A program made the translations under genes and the position numbers. Under the pieces are notes generated by a model. That model did not search any database, was not told the origin of the DNA, and worked only from the letters and a program-made list of their open reading frames with translations. From positions 1-18,775 of the forward strand of contig JAFUWW010000088.1 of assembly GCA_017471085.1 (NCBI GenBank): 18,775 nucleotides of DNA. Direction: 5' to 3'. Below, one piece after another: positions 7,445 through 16,067 of the stretch; the first letter of the stretch is position 1; the number at the start of each line of letters is the position of its first letter. This stretch comes from Bacteroidales bacterium. Its GTDB lineage: Bacteria; Bacteroidota; Bacteroidia; Bacteroidales; UBA932.

Positions 7445-10400
7445 ATGAGTATCTACAGATCAGCTGTAAACAGGCCGGTCACCACCGCGCTCATATTCCT
7501 GGCCTTCGCCATCCTGGGCGTGTTCTCGCTCACCCGGCTTCCGGTCGACAACTTCCCGGACATCGAATCCAACGTGATCATGGTGATGAGCTCCTACCCG
7601 GGAGCCAGCGCCGAGGACGTGGAGAACAACCTGACCAAGGTCCTGGAGAATTCCCTGAACGGTGTTTCCGACCTCAAGGACATAACGTCCAACTCCCGCG
7701 AGAACATCGCGGTGCTCACCCTGGAGTTCCAGTACGGAACGGACATCGAGGTGGCCACCAACGACGTGCGCGACAAACTGGACATGGTGGCGCAGACCCT
7801 GCCGGACGGCGCTTCTTCGCCCACCATCTTCAAGTTCAGCGCCGAAGACATGCCCATCATGATCCTGTCGGCCACCGCCGACCAGAGCGTATCGGCCCTG
7901 GACAAGATTCTGGACGACAAAGTGGCCACTCCGCTGGCCCGCGTCTCCGGCGTAGGTACGGTGTCGGTCTCCGGCGCCCCGCAGCGTGAGATCCAGGTCT
8001 ATTGCGACCCCAACAAGCTGCAGGCCTATGGCCTCTCGATCTCTTCCATCGCCGCCGTCATCGCCTCCGAGAACCGCAACGTGCCCTCCGGCAACATCGA
8101 CATCGGCTCCGACACCTATACCCTCCGGATCAAGAAGGAGTTCCAGGACCCGTCCGAACTGATGGACATCATCCTCGGCTCCTACAACGGCAGCGCCATC
8201 TACCTCCGGGACGTGGCCCGCGTGTATGACGGCCTGGAAGAAAAATCACAGGAGTCGTTCACCAACGGTGTGCGCGGCGCCCAGATCATCATCCAGCGCC
8301 AGTCCGGCTACAACACGGTGAACGTGATCCGTGACGTGAAGAAGGAGCTCGCCAAGCTGGAGCAGACCCTGCCCACGGACATCAAGATTACCACGGTGGT
8401 GGACTCCTCGGACAACATCCTCCGCACCATCCACTCCCTGGAAGAGACCATCGTCATCATCTTCCTGGTGGTGATGCTGGTGGTATTCCTCTTCCTGGGC
8501 CGATGGAAGGCCACCTTCATCGTGGTGCTCTCCATCCCGGTCGCCCTGCTGGCCTCCCTGATGTACCTGTTCTTCACGGGCAACACCCTGAATATCATCT
8601 CCATGAGTGCCCTGGCCATCGCCATCGGCATGGTGGTGGACGACGCCATCGTGGTGCTGGAGAACATTTCCACGCACCTGGAGAGGGGAGAGAAGCCCAA
8701 GGAGGCGGCCGTGCACGGAACCTCCGAAGTGGGTATCTCCGTCATCGCATCTACCCTCACCATGCTGTGCGTGTTCATCCCGCTCACCATGATCAACGGC
8801 ATGACGGGCATCATGTTCAAGCAGCTGGGCTGGATCGTGTCCATCATCATGATCGTGTCCACCACGGCGGCCCTCACCCTTGTGCCGATGATGTGCTCGC
8901 TGCTGCTCAGCAACAAGCCCAAGACCGGCAAGCTGTACAAGGCTTTCTTCGGCCCGGTGAACCGCTTCCTGGACGGCATCTCGAACGGCTATTCCCGGAT
9001 GATCGCCTGGTGCATGCAGCACAAGAAGATCGTGATGCTCCTCGCCATCGTCATCTTCGTGGCGGTGCTGGCCCTCTATGCTCCGCAGATGAAGACCGAA
9101 TACTTCCCCACGCAGGACCAGGGCCGTCTCAGCGCCACCATCGAACTGCCCATCGGAACGGCGCAGGAAGTCACCGGCGAAGTGGCCGCCCGCATCTACG
9201 AGAAGATCGTGGCCGACGTGCCCGAAATCAAGGTGCTCAGCTACAGCTTCGGCCAGGCCGATTCCCAGAATGCCTTTGCCTCCATGCGCAGCAACGGCAC
9301 CTACCTCATTTCCATGAACATCAACATCGGGTCGATGGAAGACCGCAAGCGCTCCACCTCGGAGATCGCCGACGTGATCCGCGCCGACCTGGCCCTGTTC
9401 CCGGAACTTACCCGGGCCACCGTGACCGAAGGCGGCATGGGCATGGGCGGCCGTGCGAGCGTGGTGGTGGAAATCTTCGGCTACGACTTTGAAGAGACGG
9501 AAGCCGCCGCCCGCGACCTCCGCCAGAAGATGCTCGCCGATTCCCGCTTCGCCCAGGTCATCCTGAGCCGCGACCAGTACACCCCGGAATACGAGGTGGA
9601 CTTCGACCGCGAAAAACTGGCCCTGAACGGCCTGTCTTCCACCACGGCCGCAGCTGCAGTAAGTGCAGCCATGAGCGGTACCGTGGCCTCCTTCTACCGC
9701 GAGGACGGCGAAGAGTACAACATCCGCGTGCGCTTCGCCCCGGAATTCCGCCAGAGCGAGGAGGACATCGAGAACATCATGGTCTACAATGCCCAGGGCC
9801 AGGGTATCAAGGTCCGCGACTTGGGCCGGATCGTGGAGTCCAAGGTGCCTCCCACCATCCAGCGCAAGAACCGCGTGCGGTACATCTCCGTTACCGGCAT
9901 GATGGCCCGCGGCGCCGCCCTCAGCGAGGGTGTGGAGGCCGTCCAGGGCATCATGGCCGATACGCAGCTTCCTTCGTCCCTGTCCTGGGACATCGGAGGC
10001 GACTACGAAGAGCAGCAGAGCATGTTCTCCGACATGCTCCTCCTGATGATCTTGATCATCATCCTGGTGTACATGGTGATGGCCTCCCAGTTCGAATCGT
10101 TCATGGGCCCGTTCGTGATCATGTTCTCCATCCCGTTCGCCCTGGTGGGCGTGGCGCTTGGCAACATGCTGCACAGCATGGCCATCGGCGTGATGTCCCT
10201 CATCGGCATCATCATCCTGCTGGGTATCGTAGTGAAGAACGGTATCGTGCTCATCGACTATACCATCCTGTGCCAGGAGCGGGGAATGAGCGTGCGTGAA
10301 TCGTCCGTAGCGGCCGCCAAGAGCCGTCTGCGCCCGATTCTGATGACCACTCTTACCACTGTGCTGGGCATGCTCCCGATGGCCTGGGGCACCGGCGAAG

Positions 10401-10561
10401 GCTCCGAAATGTGGAAGGGCCTGGGCATCACCGTGGCCTGGGGTCTTTCCATCTCCACCCTCATCACCCTGGTGATCATCCCGGTCCTGTATTGCGGCCT
10501 TACGGAACACCGTGCCCGCCGCCGGGAACGCAAGGCTGCCCGCAAGGCCGCCAAGAACTGA
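7445..10561 (+). CDS. RND-family proton-driven efflux transporter (HAE1/AcrB type)
   Basis: Inner-membrane pump of 1038 residues, the full AcrB-like length. Seen: N-terminal membrane segment beginning MSIYRSAVNRPVTTAL; large periplasmic loops; the TM4 proton-relay pair Asp399-Asp400 in GMVVDDAIVVLENI; the TM10 Lys931 in GIVVKNGIVLIDY; the RLRPILMTTLTTVLGMLPMA segment of TM11; and a basic C-terminal tail. These are the key residues of the hydrophobe/amphiphile efflux group rather than the heavy-metal (HME) group, which inferentially points to drugs, bile acids or similar amphiphiles. All relay residues are intact, so it should work. The stop at 10559-10561 is followed within two bases by a dispersed repeat and then the PII-like gene. 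Confidence 0.96.
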   Translation: MSIYRSAVNRPVTTALIFLAFAILGVFSLTRLPVDNFPDIESNVIMVMSSYPGASAEDVENNLTKVLENSLNGVSDLKDITSNSRENIAVLTLEFQYGTDIEVATNDVRDKLDMVAQTLPDGASSPTIFKFSAEDMPIMILSATADQSVSALDKILDDKVATPLARVSGVGTVSVSGAPQREIQVYCDPNKLQAYGLSISSIAAVIASENRNVPSGNIDIGSDTYTLRIKKEFQDPSELMDIILGSYNGSAIYLRDVARVYDGLEEKSQESFTNGVRGAQIIIQRQSGYNTVNVIRDVKKELAKLEQTLPTDIKITTVVDSSDNILRTIHSLEETIVIIFLVVMLVVFLFLGRWKATFIVVLSIPVALLASLMYLFFTGNTLNIISMSALAIAIGMVVDDAIVVLENISTHLERGEKPKEAAVHGTSEVGISVIASTLTMLCVFIPLTMINGMTGIMFKQLGWIVSIIMIVSTTAALTLVPMMCSLLLSNKPKTGKLYKAFFGPVNRFLDGISNGYSRMIAWCMQHKKIVMLLAIVIFVAVLALYAPQMKTEYFPTQDQGRLSATIELPIGTAQEVTGEVAARIYEKIVADVPEIKVLSYSFGQADSQNAFASMRSNGTYLISMNINIGSMEDRKRSTSEIADVIRADLALFPELTRATVTEGGMGMGGRASVVVEIFGYDFEETEAAARDLRQKMLADSRFAQVILSRDQYTPEYEVDFDREKLALNGLSSTTAAAAVSAAMSGTVASFYREDGEEYNIRVRFAPEFRQSEEDIENIMVYNAQGQGIKVRDLGRIVESKVPPTIQRKNRVRYISVTGMMARGAALSEGVEAVQGIMADTQLPSSLSWDIGGDYEEQQSMFSDMLLLMILIIILVYMVMASQFESFMGPFVIMFSIPFALVGVALGNMLHSMAIGVMSLIGIIILLGIVVKNGIVLIDYTILCQERGMSVRESSVAAAKSRLRPILMTTLTTVLGMLPMAWGTGEGSEMWKGLGITVAWGLSISTLITLVIIPVLYCGLTEHRARRRERKAARKAAKN

Positions 10562-10563
10562 AT

Positions 10564-10589
10564 GTCATTCTGAACGAAGTGAAGAATCT
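10564..10589. repeat. Copy of a dispersed intergenic repeat (GTCATTCTGAACGAAG...)
   Basis: This 26-base stretch matches a repeat I know from many unrelated bacterial genomes, whose chance translation reads VILNEVKNL or VILSEAKNL. It has inverted arms ATTCT and AGAAT around the centre. It fills the gap between the RND stop (10561) and the PII-like ATG (10592). Recognition is from memory; a genome-wide search would confirm copy number. Confidence 0.65.
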
Positions 10590-10591
10590 AT

Positions 10592-10885
10592 ATGAAAGCG
10601 ATTTTTATTGCCTATAACCAGGCGTACAACCAGGAGATCGTAGAACTCCTGGCAGGACTGGGCCAGCGGGGCTACACCGTCTGGGAAGAGATCGGCGGCC
10701 GCGGCAGCGTGGACGGGGAACCGCATCTGGGGAACCATGCCTGGCCCACCCAGAACCATGCCCTCCTCACCGTCGTGGAGAACGACCTGGCTCCCAAAGT
10801 GATGCAGGAACTCCGGAAAACGGATGCCGCCAACGGAAAACTGGGGCTCCGGGCTTATGTTCTCCCCGTAGAAGACGTTTTATAA
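10592..10885 (+). CDS. Small PII-like protein linked to the RND pump
   Basis: A 97-residue cytosolic protein. Seen: an N-terminal beta strand (MKAIFIAYN), helix (QEIVELLAGLGQRGY), a charged loop GRGSVDGEPHLGNHAWP, a strand (NHALLTVVEND), helix (APKVMQELRKTD) and final strand (LRAYVLPVEDVL). That beta-alpha-beta-beta-alpha-beta order fits the ferredoxin-like fold of PII/CutA/DUF3240-type proteins. The classical PII T-loop signature is absent. Similar small proteins sit behind RND efflux genes in many Bacteroidales. Role inferred: sensing a small ligand or metal and tuning the pump. No signal peptide. The ATG is 30 bases after the pump stop, with the dispersed repeat between, so co-transcription is likely. 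Confidence 0.75.
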   Translation: MKAIFIAYNQAYNQEIVELLAGLGQRGYTVWEEIGGRGSVDGEPHLGNHAWPTQNHALLTVVENDLAPKVMQELRKTDAANGKLGLRAYVLPVEDVL

Positions 10886-10894
10886 AAAAATGCT

Positions 10895-10902
10895 TATATT
10901 TG
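10895..10902 (+). promoter_or_regulatory. -7 promoter box for the trxA operon
   Basis: TATATTTG matches TAnnTTTG and lies 16 bases before the trxA ATG at 10919, in the 33-base gap after the PII-like gene. No clear -33 TTTG at the expected spacing. It is the only promoter-like site found ahead of the eight-gene block ending at 16874. Confidence 0.45.
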
Positions 10903-10918
10903 TGGGAATATAAAACCA

Positions 10919-11239
<321 letters not shown>

Positions 11240-11245
11240 AAGATT

Positions 11246-11920
11246 ATGAAAAAGCTTTTGACTTTGGTGGCCGTGCTTTTCGCCTCCGCTACCATGGCTC
11301 ACGCCCAGTTCGGTATCATCGGCGGTATCAATATCTCCGGAACCACGCTGGATACCCAGAATATCTGGAACAACGCCCAGAATGTGACCCTGTATCATAT
11401 CGGCGTCGCCTATAAGTGGAACCTCGGCATGGGCTTCGCCCTGCAGCCGGCCCTCACCTATGAAATGAAGGGTGCCAACCTGGGATCCACCACCTCCGTC
11501 GAGGGCTGGAAACTGACCGACCTGGACATCAACACCAAGTCCGGCTACCTGGAGCTGGGCGCCGGCCTGCAGTGGGGGCCGGACCTCATCGTGGCCCGTC
11601 CTTTCGTCATGCTCCAGCCTTATCTGGGCTATCAGATCGTGGCCTCTGACAAGAGCAGCGCTTCTGTCCTGGATGCCGTAACCTTCAATTCAGACTCTTA
11701 CAACAAGGCCATCAATGCTGCCAAGAGCAAGCTCGAGTATGGTGTCGGCATCGGCGTGGGCGTAGAGTTCCTCAAGCGTCTCCAGCTCACTTTGCAGTAT
11801 TTCAAGAACCTGGGTAACCTGTACAACAACGACGGAAGCCTCTCTACGGCAGAATGGGAAACTGTCAAGGACATCAAGAGTTACAACGGCGTCAAGGTGA
11901 GCCTGGGCATTTTCTTCTGA
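11246..11920 (+). CDS. Outer-membrane beta-barrel protein (porin-family, small)
   Basis: A 224-residue exported protein. Seen: a signal peptide with likely cleavage after AHA (residue 20); alternating hydrophobic/polar strands with repeated Gly and aromatic girdle residues (GFALQPALTYEMKG, GYLELGAGLQWG, LQPYLGYQIV, YGVGIGVGVEFLKRLQLTLQYF); and a final strand ending in Phe-Phe, typical of outer-membrane barrels. This fits the Bacteroidota small beta-barrel families (outer membrane protein beta-barrel domain). Its ligand or function is unknown. The stop TGA overlaps the next start by one base (TGATG, 11918-11922), so translation is probably coupled. Confidence 0.85.
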   Translation: MKKLLTLVAVLFASATMAHAQFGIIGGINISGTTLDTQNIWNNAQNVTLYHIGVAYKWNLGMGFALQPALTYEMKGANLGSTTSVEGWKLTDLDINTKSGYLELGAGLQWGPDLIVARPFVMLQPYLGYQIVASDKSSASVLDAVTFNSDSYNKAINAAKSKLEYGVGIGVGVEFLKRLQLTLQYFKNLGNLYNNDGSLSTAEWETVKDIKSYNGVKVSLGIFF

Positions 11921-12453
11921 TGACACAGAAACAGATAAGTATATTCTGTTCGGCCAGTTCAACCATTGATCCGAAGTATAACCAGGCAGCGCGTGAACTT
12001 GTTCGCGCGCTGCACGCTTTGGGTTATTCGGTGGTTTCCGGCGGCGGAGCCAGGGGTACCATGGGTGCCATTACGGACGAATCCATCAAGGTGGGCGGCC
12101 GTCATGTGGCCGTGTTGCCCCGCTTCATGAAGGGACTGGAGAATCCCGGCCTGAGCGAGGTGCTCTGGACGGACACCATGTCGGAGCGGAAGGAAAAGAT
12201 GCGGGAGGGCAGCATGGCCGCCATCGCGCTCCCGGGCGGCATCGGCACGCTGGATGAGTTCGCCGAAACCCACACCCTCAGGAAGTTGGGAAAGTTCCAG
12301 GGAGAACTGTACCTGCTGAACCTGGACGGCTTCTATGATCCGTACCTGGCTTATCTGAGGCATTTGGTAAAGCATCACATGCTGGAGGAGCCGGATCTTG
12401 CCCTCGTGCATGTGGCTTCTTCCGTAGATGAAATGACGGCTTTTTTCAAGTAG
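11920..12453 (+). CDS. LOG-family nucleoside monophosphate phosphoribohydrolase (TIGR00730)
   Basis: Small Rossmann-like enzyme, 177 residues from the ATG that overlaps the previous stop. Seen: CSAS near the start, SGGGARGTMGAI at about 40-51, the conserved Arg-Lys pair (SERKEKM) at about 90-91, and the LOG signature PGGIGTLDE at about 105-113. Known for the family: cleavage of N6-modified AMP (cytokinin riboside 5'-monophosphate) or plain nucleotide monophosphates to base and ribose 5-phosphate. Older annotations as lysine decarboxylase are wrong. The bacterial role is most likely nucleotide salvage or housecleaning. The next gene starts on the base right after its stop. Confidence 0.92.
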   Translation: MTQKQISIFCSASSTIDPKYNQAARELVRALHALGYSVVSGGGARGTMGAITDESIKVGGRHVAVLPRFMKGLENPGLSEVLWTDTMSERKEKMREGSMAAIALPGGIGTLDEFAETHTLRKLGKFQGELYLLNLDGFYDPYLAYLRHLVKHHMLEEPDLALVHVASSVDEMTAFFK

Positions 12454-13434
12454 ATGGAAATCGGGGGAATCAAAGAGTATCTGGCTGAGTGGCTGGGGCG
12501 CGTGCAGGACTGTGTAAACACCTCCCTGAAGAGCGATATCGCCCTTTTGAATGCCACCAACCGTTCCTTGCAGGAGCATTCCGGCAAAATGTTGAGGCCG
12601 ATGCTGGCCCTCCTTTGCGGCGGGGCATGCGGAAAACTGAATGAAGATACGGTGCGGTTCGCCGCATCGGCCGAACTGATGCACAATGCAACCCTGCTGC
12701 ACGATGACGTGGTAGACCATTCCGGCGAACGGAGGGGGCATCCTACGGTTTTTTCCATGCTGGGCGGATCTCCGGCCGTGCTCATCGGCGATTACTGGCT
12801 GGTACGGTGCATGCAGACCATCCTGTCGGCCGCCCACGACAGTGAAAGGGTGCTGCGCGTTTTCTCCGGAACGCTTTCGGACTTGGCCGAAGGGGAACTC
12901 CTGCAGATGGAAAAGGCTTCTTCCTGCGACACGACCCGGGAAGATTACCTCCGGATCATATACAACAAGACGGGCTCCCTGTTTGAGACGGCCGCCGTGT
13001 CCGCCGCCATTTCGGTCCATGCCTCGGACCAGGCCCGTACTGCCGTCGGCAGCTACGCCAGGAATCTGGGCATCGCCTTCCAGATCAAGGACGATATCCT
13101 GGATTACGAGGCCGACGAGGCCACGGTGGGAAAGCCCGTGGGAATCGACCTGATGGAACAGAAAATCACCCAGCCGCTGCTGTGTGCCCTGGAAAATGTG
13201 CCTGTCGCCCGGGCGGAGGAAATACGCCGGAAGGTGGCCCTGATCAGCGACAGTCCCTCCCAGGCGGAGGAAGTCCGCTCGTTCGTGCTGGAGCAGGGGG
13301 GGATCGACCTGGCGAAAAAAGTGCTGGAAGAATTTGTAAACAAGGCAATTGCCTGCCTGGAGCCGCTCCCGGACACTCTGGAAAAAGGTTTCCTGGCCGA
13401 TCTGGCCCGTTACGTGGGCCTGCGAAGCAATTAG
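12454..13434 (+). CDS. Polyprenyl diphosphate synthase (long-chain trans type)
   Basis: All-trans prenyl chain elongating enzyme, 326 residues, probably making the side chain of menaquinone. Seen: GKMLRP at about 44-49; first aspartate-rich motif DDVVD at 84-88, preceded by LLH and with a small Ala at the fifth position before it, which permits long chains; ERRGHPTVF; the second motif DDILD at 213-217 in FQIKDDILDYEAD; and a helical C-terminus. Length and motif spacing match octaprenyl/heptaprenyl synthases rather than farnesyl synthases. Exact chain length cannot be read from sequence. The ATG abuts the LOG stop; the next gene starts 3 bases after its own stop. Confidence 0.92.
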   Translation: MEIGGIKEYLAEWLGRVQDCVNTSLKSDIALLNATNRSLQEHSGKMLRPMLALLCGGACGKLNEDTVRFAASAELMHNATLLHDDVVDHSGERRGHPTVFSMLGGSPAVLIGDYWLVRCMQTILSAAHDSERVLRVFSGTLSDLAEGELLQMEKASSCDTTREDYLRIIYNKTGSLFETAAVSAAISVHASDQARTAVGSYARNLGIAFQIKDDILDYEADEATVGKPVGIDLMEQKITQPLLCALENVPVARAEEIRRKVALISDSPSQAEEVRSFVLEQGGIDLAKKVLEEFVNKAIACLEPLPDTLEKGFLADLARYVGLRSN

Positions 13435-13437
13435 AGA

Positions 13438-14418
13438 ATGAAAGTCTATGGGAATACGGAACTTGTGGACGCCCTTCACCGGATGGTGGAGAGCGGCCAT
13501 ATCCCGCACGCCATGCTCTTTCATGAGGATGACGGCGGCGGCGCGTTTCCCATCGTCCTGAACTTCCTGGAGGCCCTCTACGGCGGGTCTCCCCGGGTGC
13601 AGAAACTCATCCATCCGGACATCCATTTCGTATTTCCGGTGGCTGGAAGCGACCGTCCTGTGTCGCTCCAGTACATTGTCCCTTTCCGGCAGCTTCTCGC
13701 GGAGAATCCCTGGTTCTATGAGAATGAGCTGTATGCCGCCATCGGCATTGAGGGGAAGCAGAGCGGCATTTCCGTAAATGAAGCCCGTTCCATCCTGGAC
13801 CGGCTGTCCCTTTCGGCCGTGGAAGGCGGATACCGGAGCGTAGTGCTTTATCTGCCGGAAAAACTGAACATGCAGGCGGCCAACGCCCTTCTGAAAATGG
13901 TGGAGGAACCGCCGCAGAAGACCCTTTTCCTCTTTATTACGCATGCCCCTGAAAAGGTGCTGACCACCATTGCCTCGCGTTGTCTGCAGATGCGCGTACA
14001 GCCGCTTTCGGCCGAGGCCCAGCGGGAAGTGCATGCCCGCGAGGCGGCGGACAATACGGTGCTGGCCGACCTTTTTCACGACTTGATGCATGCGCTGGTG
14101 GGGAAGGACCTGCTCTCCGCACTGGAAACCGGTGAGGCGCTGTCGGCCCTGGAGTCCCGCGAGAAACAGAAGGCCTTCTGCCGGCTTTCTTCGGCCGCCC
14201 TCCGCAACATCTTCCTGCTTCAGCAGAAGATGCCGCAGCTGGTGCAGGTCTCTTCCGACGAACTGGCCTTCTACCAGCAGATGGCATCGGCCGTGAAACC
14301 GGCTTTCCCTCGTCTGGCCATGGGCTGCCTGGACCGGGCGCTGCTCCTGATAGAAAGGAATGTGAATCAGAAAATCCTTTTCACCGACCTGGTGAATCAA
14401 TTATATATACGTGTCTGA
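13438..14418 (+). CDS. holB: DNA polymerase III delta' subunit-like protein
   Basis: Clamp-loader subunit, 326 residues. Seen: IPHAMLFHEDDGGGAFPI at about 22-39, where ATP-binding members have a GKT/S P-loop that is absent here; EKLNMQAANALLKMVEEPP at about 141-159; and the SRC arginine-finger motif at 180-182 followed by LQMRVQPL. The four-cysteine zinc module of E. coli delta' is also missing; this region holds a short HPDIHFVFPV instead, as in other Bacteroidota. Expected role: non-ATP-binding partner that supplies the arginine finger to the loader. It ends at the TGA 14416-14418, one base before the ATG of the RicT gene. Confidence 0.88.
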   Translation: MKVYGNTELVDALHRMVESGHIPHAMLFHEDDGGGAFPIVLNFLEALYGGSPRVQKLIHPDIHFVFPVAGSDRPVSLQYIVPFRQLLAENPWFYENELYAAIGIEGKQSGISVNEARSILDRLSLSAVEGGYRSVVLYLPEKLNMQAANALLKMVEEPPQKTLFLFITHAPEKVLTTIASRCLQMRVQPLSAEAQREVHAREAADNTVLADLFHDLMHALVGKDLLSALETGEALSALESREKQKAFCRLSSAALRNIFLLQQKMPQLVQVSSDELAFYQQMASAVKPAFPRLAMGCLDRALLLIERNVNQKILFTDLVNQLYIRV

Positions 14419-14419
14419 C

Positions 14420-15595
14420 ATGGACTATTCGAACGAAACCATCCAATACGACTGCTTCCGGGGCTGTACGGTCACCATCGATGAGCAGACCGGCGACAGG
14501 GACATCCGCTATCGCCAGGGATGCTGCAAGCTGGAGGTGTACGATACCCTGAAGGGAATTCCCCAGGAACAGTTCGATTCCTACTTTGAAGTACGCTTCA
14601 AGAATACCCGGAAAGGCTTCTATGTGAACGCTTCCGGCCAGAGCGTCAAGACGGGCGACCTGGTGGTGGTGGAGGCTGCTACGGGGCACGACCTGGGCAT
14701 CGTGACGCTGGAGGGCCCCGCAGTGGGTCGCCAGATGAAGTGCAAGAATATCGACCCGGAGACGTCGGAAATCCGCAAGATTTACCGCAAGGCGCGACCC
14801 TTCGACATCGAGCGCTGGCAGGAGGCCATCGCCCGCGAACAGGAGACGATGATCCGTGCCCGCGTGCTGGCGGCGAACCTGGGGCTTGAAATGAAAATCG
14901 GCGATGTGGAATTTCAGGGCGACGGCACCAAGGCCATCTTCTATTACATTGCCGACGGCCGCGTAGACTTCCGCCAGCTGATCAAGGATTTTGCCGAAGA
15001 ATTCCGCATCCGGGTGGAGATGAAGCAGATCGGCGCCCGTCAGGAGGCCGGGCTCATCGGCGGACTGGGTGTCTGCGGACGGGAACTCTGCTGCGCCAAC
15101 TACATCACTGAATTCAAGTCGATTACCACCTCTGCCGCCAGGGCTCAGGAGCTTTCCCTGAACCCGCAGAAACTGGCCGGCCAGTGCGGGAAGCTCAAGT
15201 GCTGCCTCAATTATGAGGTGGCGACCTACCTGGATGCCCACTCCCGCATCCCCCGCGTGGCGGAACCGCTTGAACTGCAGGACGGTCCGGCCTATCTGGT
15301 AAAGACGGACATCTTGGCAGAAAAGCTGTACTTCTCCTATGAGAAAGGATCTCTGGCCCAGGTCTTTCCGCTGACGGCCGACGAGGTCCGCGAAATCCAG
15401 GAAATGAACCGCCGGGGCGAAAAGCCCGCCACCCTCCGTCAGGACGATGTGTCCATGCCGGAATTCATTTCAGCGGTGGGGGACGATGCCATCAACCGCT
15501 TCGACCCGGAAAAGCGCAGGAAACGCCGGAAGAACAAAAGCCGCGGCCGCAAGCAAGGTGGCGGCGGTGGCCAGAAACCGGCCAAAACCGAGTAG
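14420..15595 (+). CDS. ricT: PSP1-domain protein, RicT/YaaT-like Fe-S protein
   Basis: Cytosolic protein of 391 residues with a PSP1 domain. Seen: Cys-rich segments GVCGRELCCANY and GQCGKLKCCLNYE in the middle, which in B. subtilis RicT contribute to Fe-S binding, preceded by the PSP1 core with AVGRQMKCKN. The C-terminal tail (KRRKRRKNKSRGRKQ then a Gly run) is strongly basic, suggesting nucleic-acid contact. In B. subtilis RicT works with RicA and RicF to direct RNase Y cleavage. Neither partner is seen here, so the Bacteroidota role is open. The ATG at 14420 is preferred; an in-frame GTG at 14411 overlaps the holB stop and is possible. The position next to holB is conserved in Bacteroidota. 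Confidence 0.9.
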   Translation: MDYSNETIQYDCFRGCTVTIDEQTGDRDIRYRQGCCKLEVYDTLKGIPQEQFDSYFEVRFKNTRKGFYVNASGQSVKTGDLVVVEAATGHDLGIVTLEGPAVGRQMKCKNIDPETSEIRKIYRKARPFDIERWQEAIAREQETMIRARVLAANLGLEMKIGDVEFQGDGTKAIFYYIADGRVDFRQLIKDFAEEFRIRVEMKQIGARQEAGLIGGLGVCGRELCCANYITEFKSITTSAARAQELSLNPQKLAGQCGKLKCCLNYEVATYLDAHSRIPRVAEPLELQDGPAYLVKTDILAEKLYFSYEKGSLAQVFPLTADEVREIQEMNRRGEKPATLRQDDVSMPEFISAVGDDAINRFDPEKRRKRRKNKSRGRKQGGGGGQKPAKTE

Positions 15596-15599
15596 CCAT

Positions 15600-16031
15600 T
15601 TGCGTCGAATCCTCTCATATCTGATTCTGTTCCTGGCAGTTGTAGCCTGCGGGGAGCCGCTCTCCGTAGAAAAATTCATCCCAGCTCCCGGTCCGTACGA
15701 GTTCCAGGTGGACATGACGGACACCCTGGGCTCTTACAAACTGGATTTCTACACCCGGCTGGATGGTTTTCCGGAGAAGCTGGACGAGGCCGGCGAACTG
15801 CCGCTTCGGATAACCTGGGAATCGCCTTCCCATGCCACCTTTACGGAGAATGTGAACCTGCCTCTGCAGGGGCGTTCCACGCTTTTCTCCCGCCAGGTCT
15901 TTCAACCGTACCGGAACCGGATGCGTCCGCAGGAGCCCGGCGTGTGGAAACTGACTGTAGCCGTGCCCTATTCCGATGGGCGGGATGTGCTGAGAGGCCT
16001 GGGGCTTGTTGTGACTCAATCGTTTGATTGA
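15600..16031 (+). CDS. gldH: GldH-like lipoprotein, TTG start
   Basis: A 143-residue predicted lipoprotein. Seen: starting at TTG 15600 the product begins MRRILSYLILFLAVVAC, a textbook lipoprotein signal with Cys17. No ATG lies in this frame close by, and the frame before it overlaps ricT. The mature part shows the strand-rich pattern LPLRITWESPS, LPLQGRSTLFSRQVFQPY, GVWKLTVAVPY and a final LRGLGLVVTQ, similar to the closing part of GldH proteins. GldH is a gliding-motility lipoprotein in Flavobacteria, but homologues are common in non-gliding Bacteroidales next to ricT. It starts 4 bases after the ricT stop. Family assignment rests on position and pattern, so it is moderate. Confidence 0.72.
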   Translation: MRRILSYLILFLAVVACGEPLSVEKFIPAPGPYEFQVDMTDTLGSYKLDFYTRLDGFPEKLDEAGELPLRITWESPSHATFTENVNLPLQGRSTLFSRQVFQPYRNRMRPQEPGVWKLTVAVPYSDGRDVLRGLGLVVTQSFD

Positions 16032-16067
16032 CGGTTTGTTGTGTGAAACATTGTAAAACAGGTGTTT

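Noticed and set aside
8246..10510. Very long open frame antisense to the RND pump gene
   Set aside because: It is a GC-rich mirror of a well-supported gene; its translation is rich in His, Asp and Gly with no domain pattern.
11959..14400. Very long open frame antisense to the LOG, prenyl synthase and holB genes
   Set aside because: It spans three well-supported genes on the other strand, including their junctions, and shows no family motifs.
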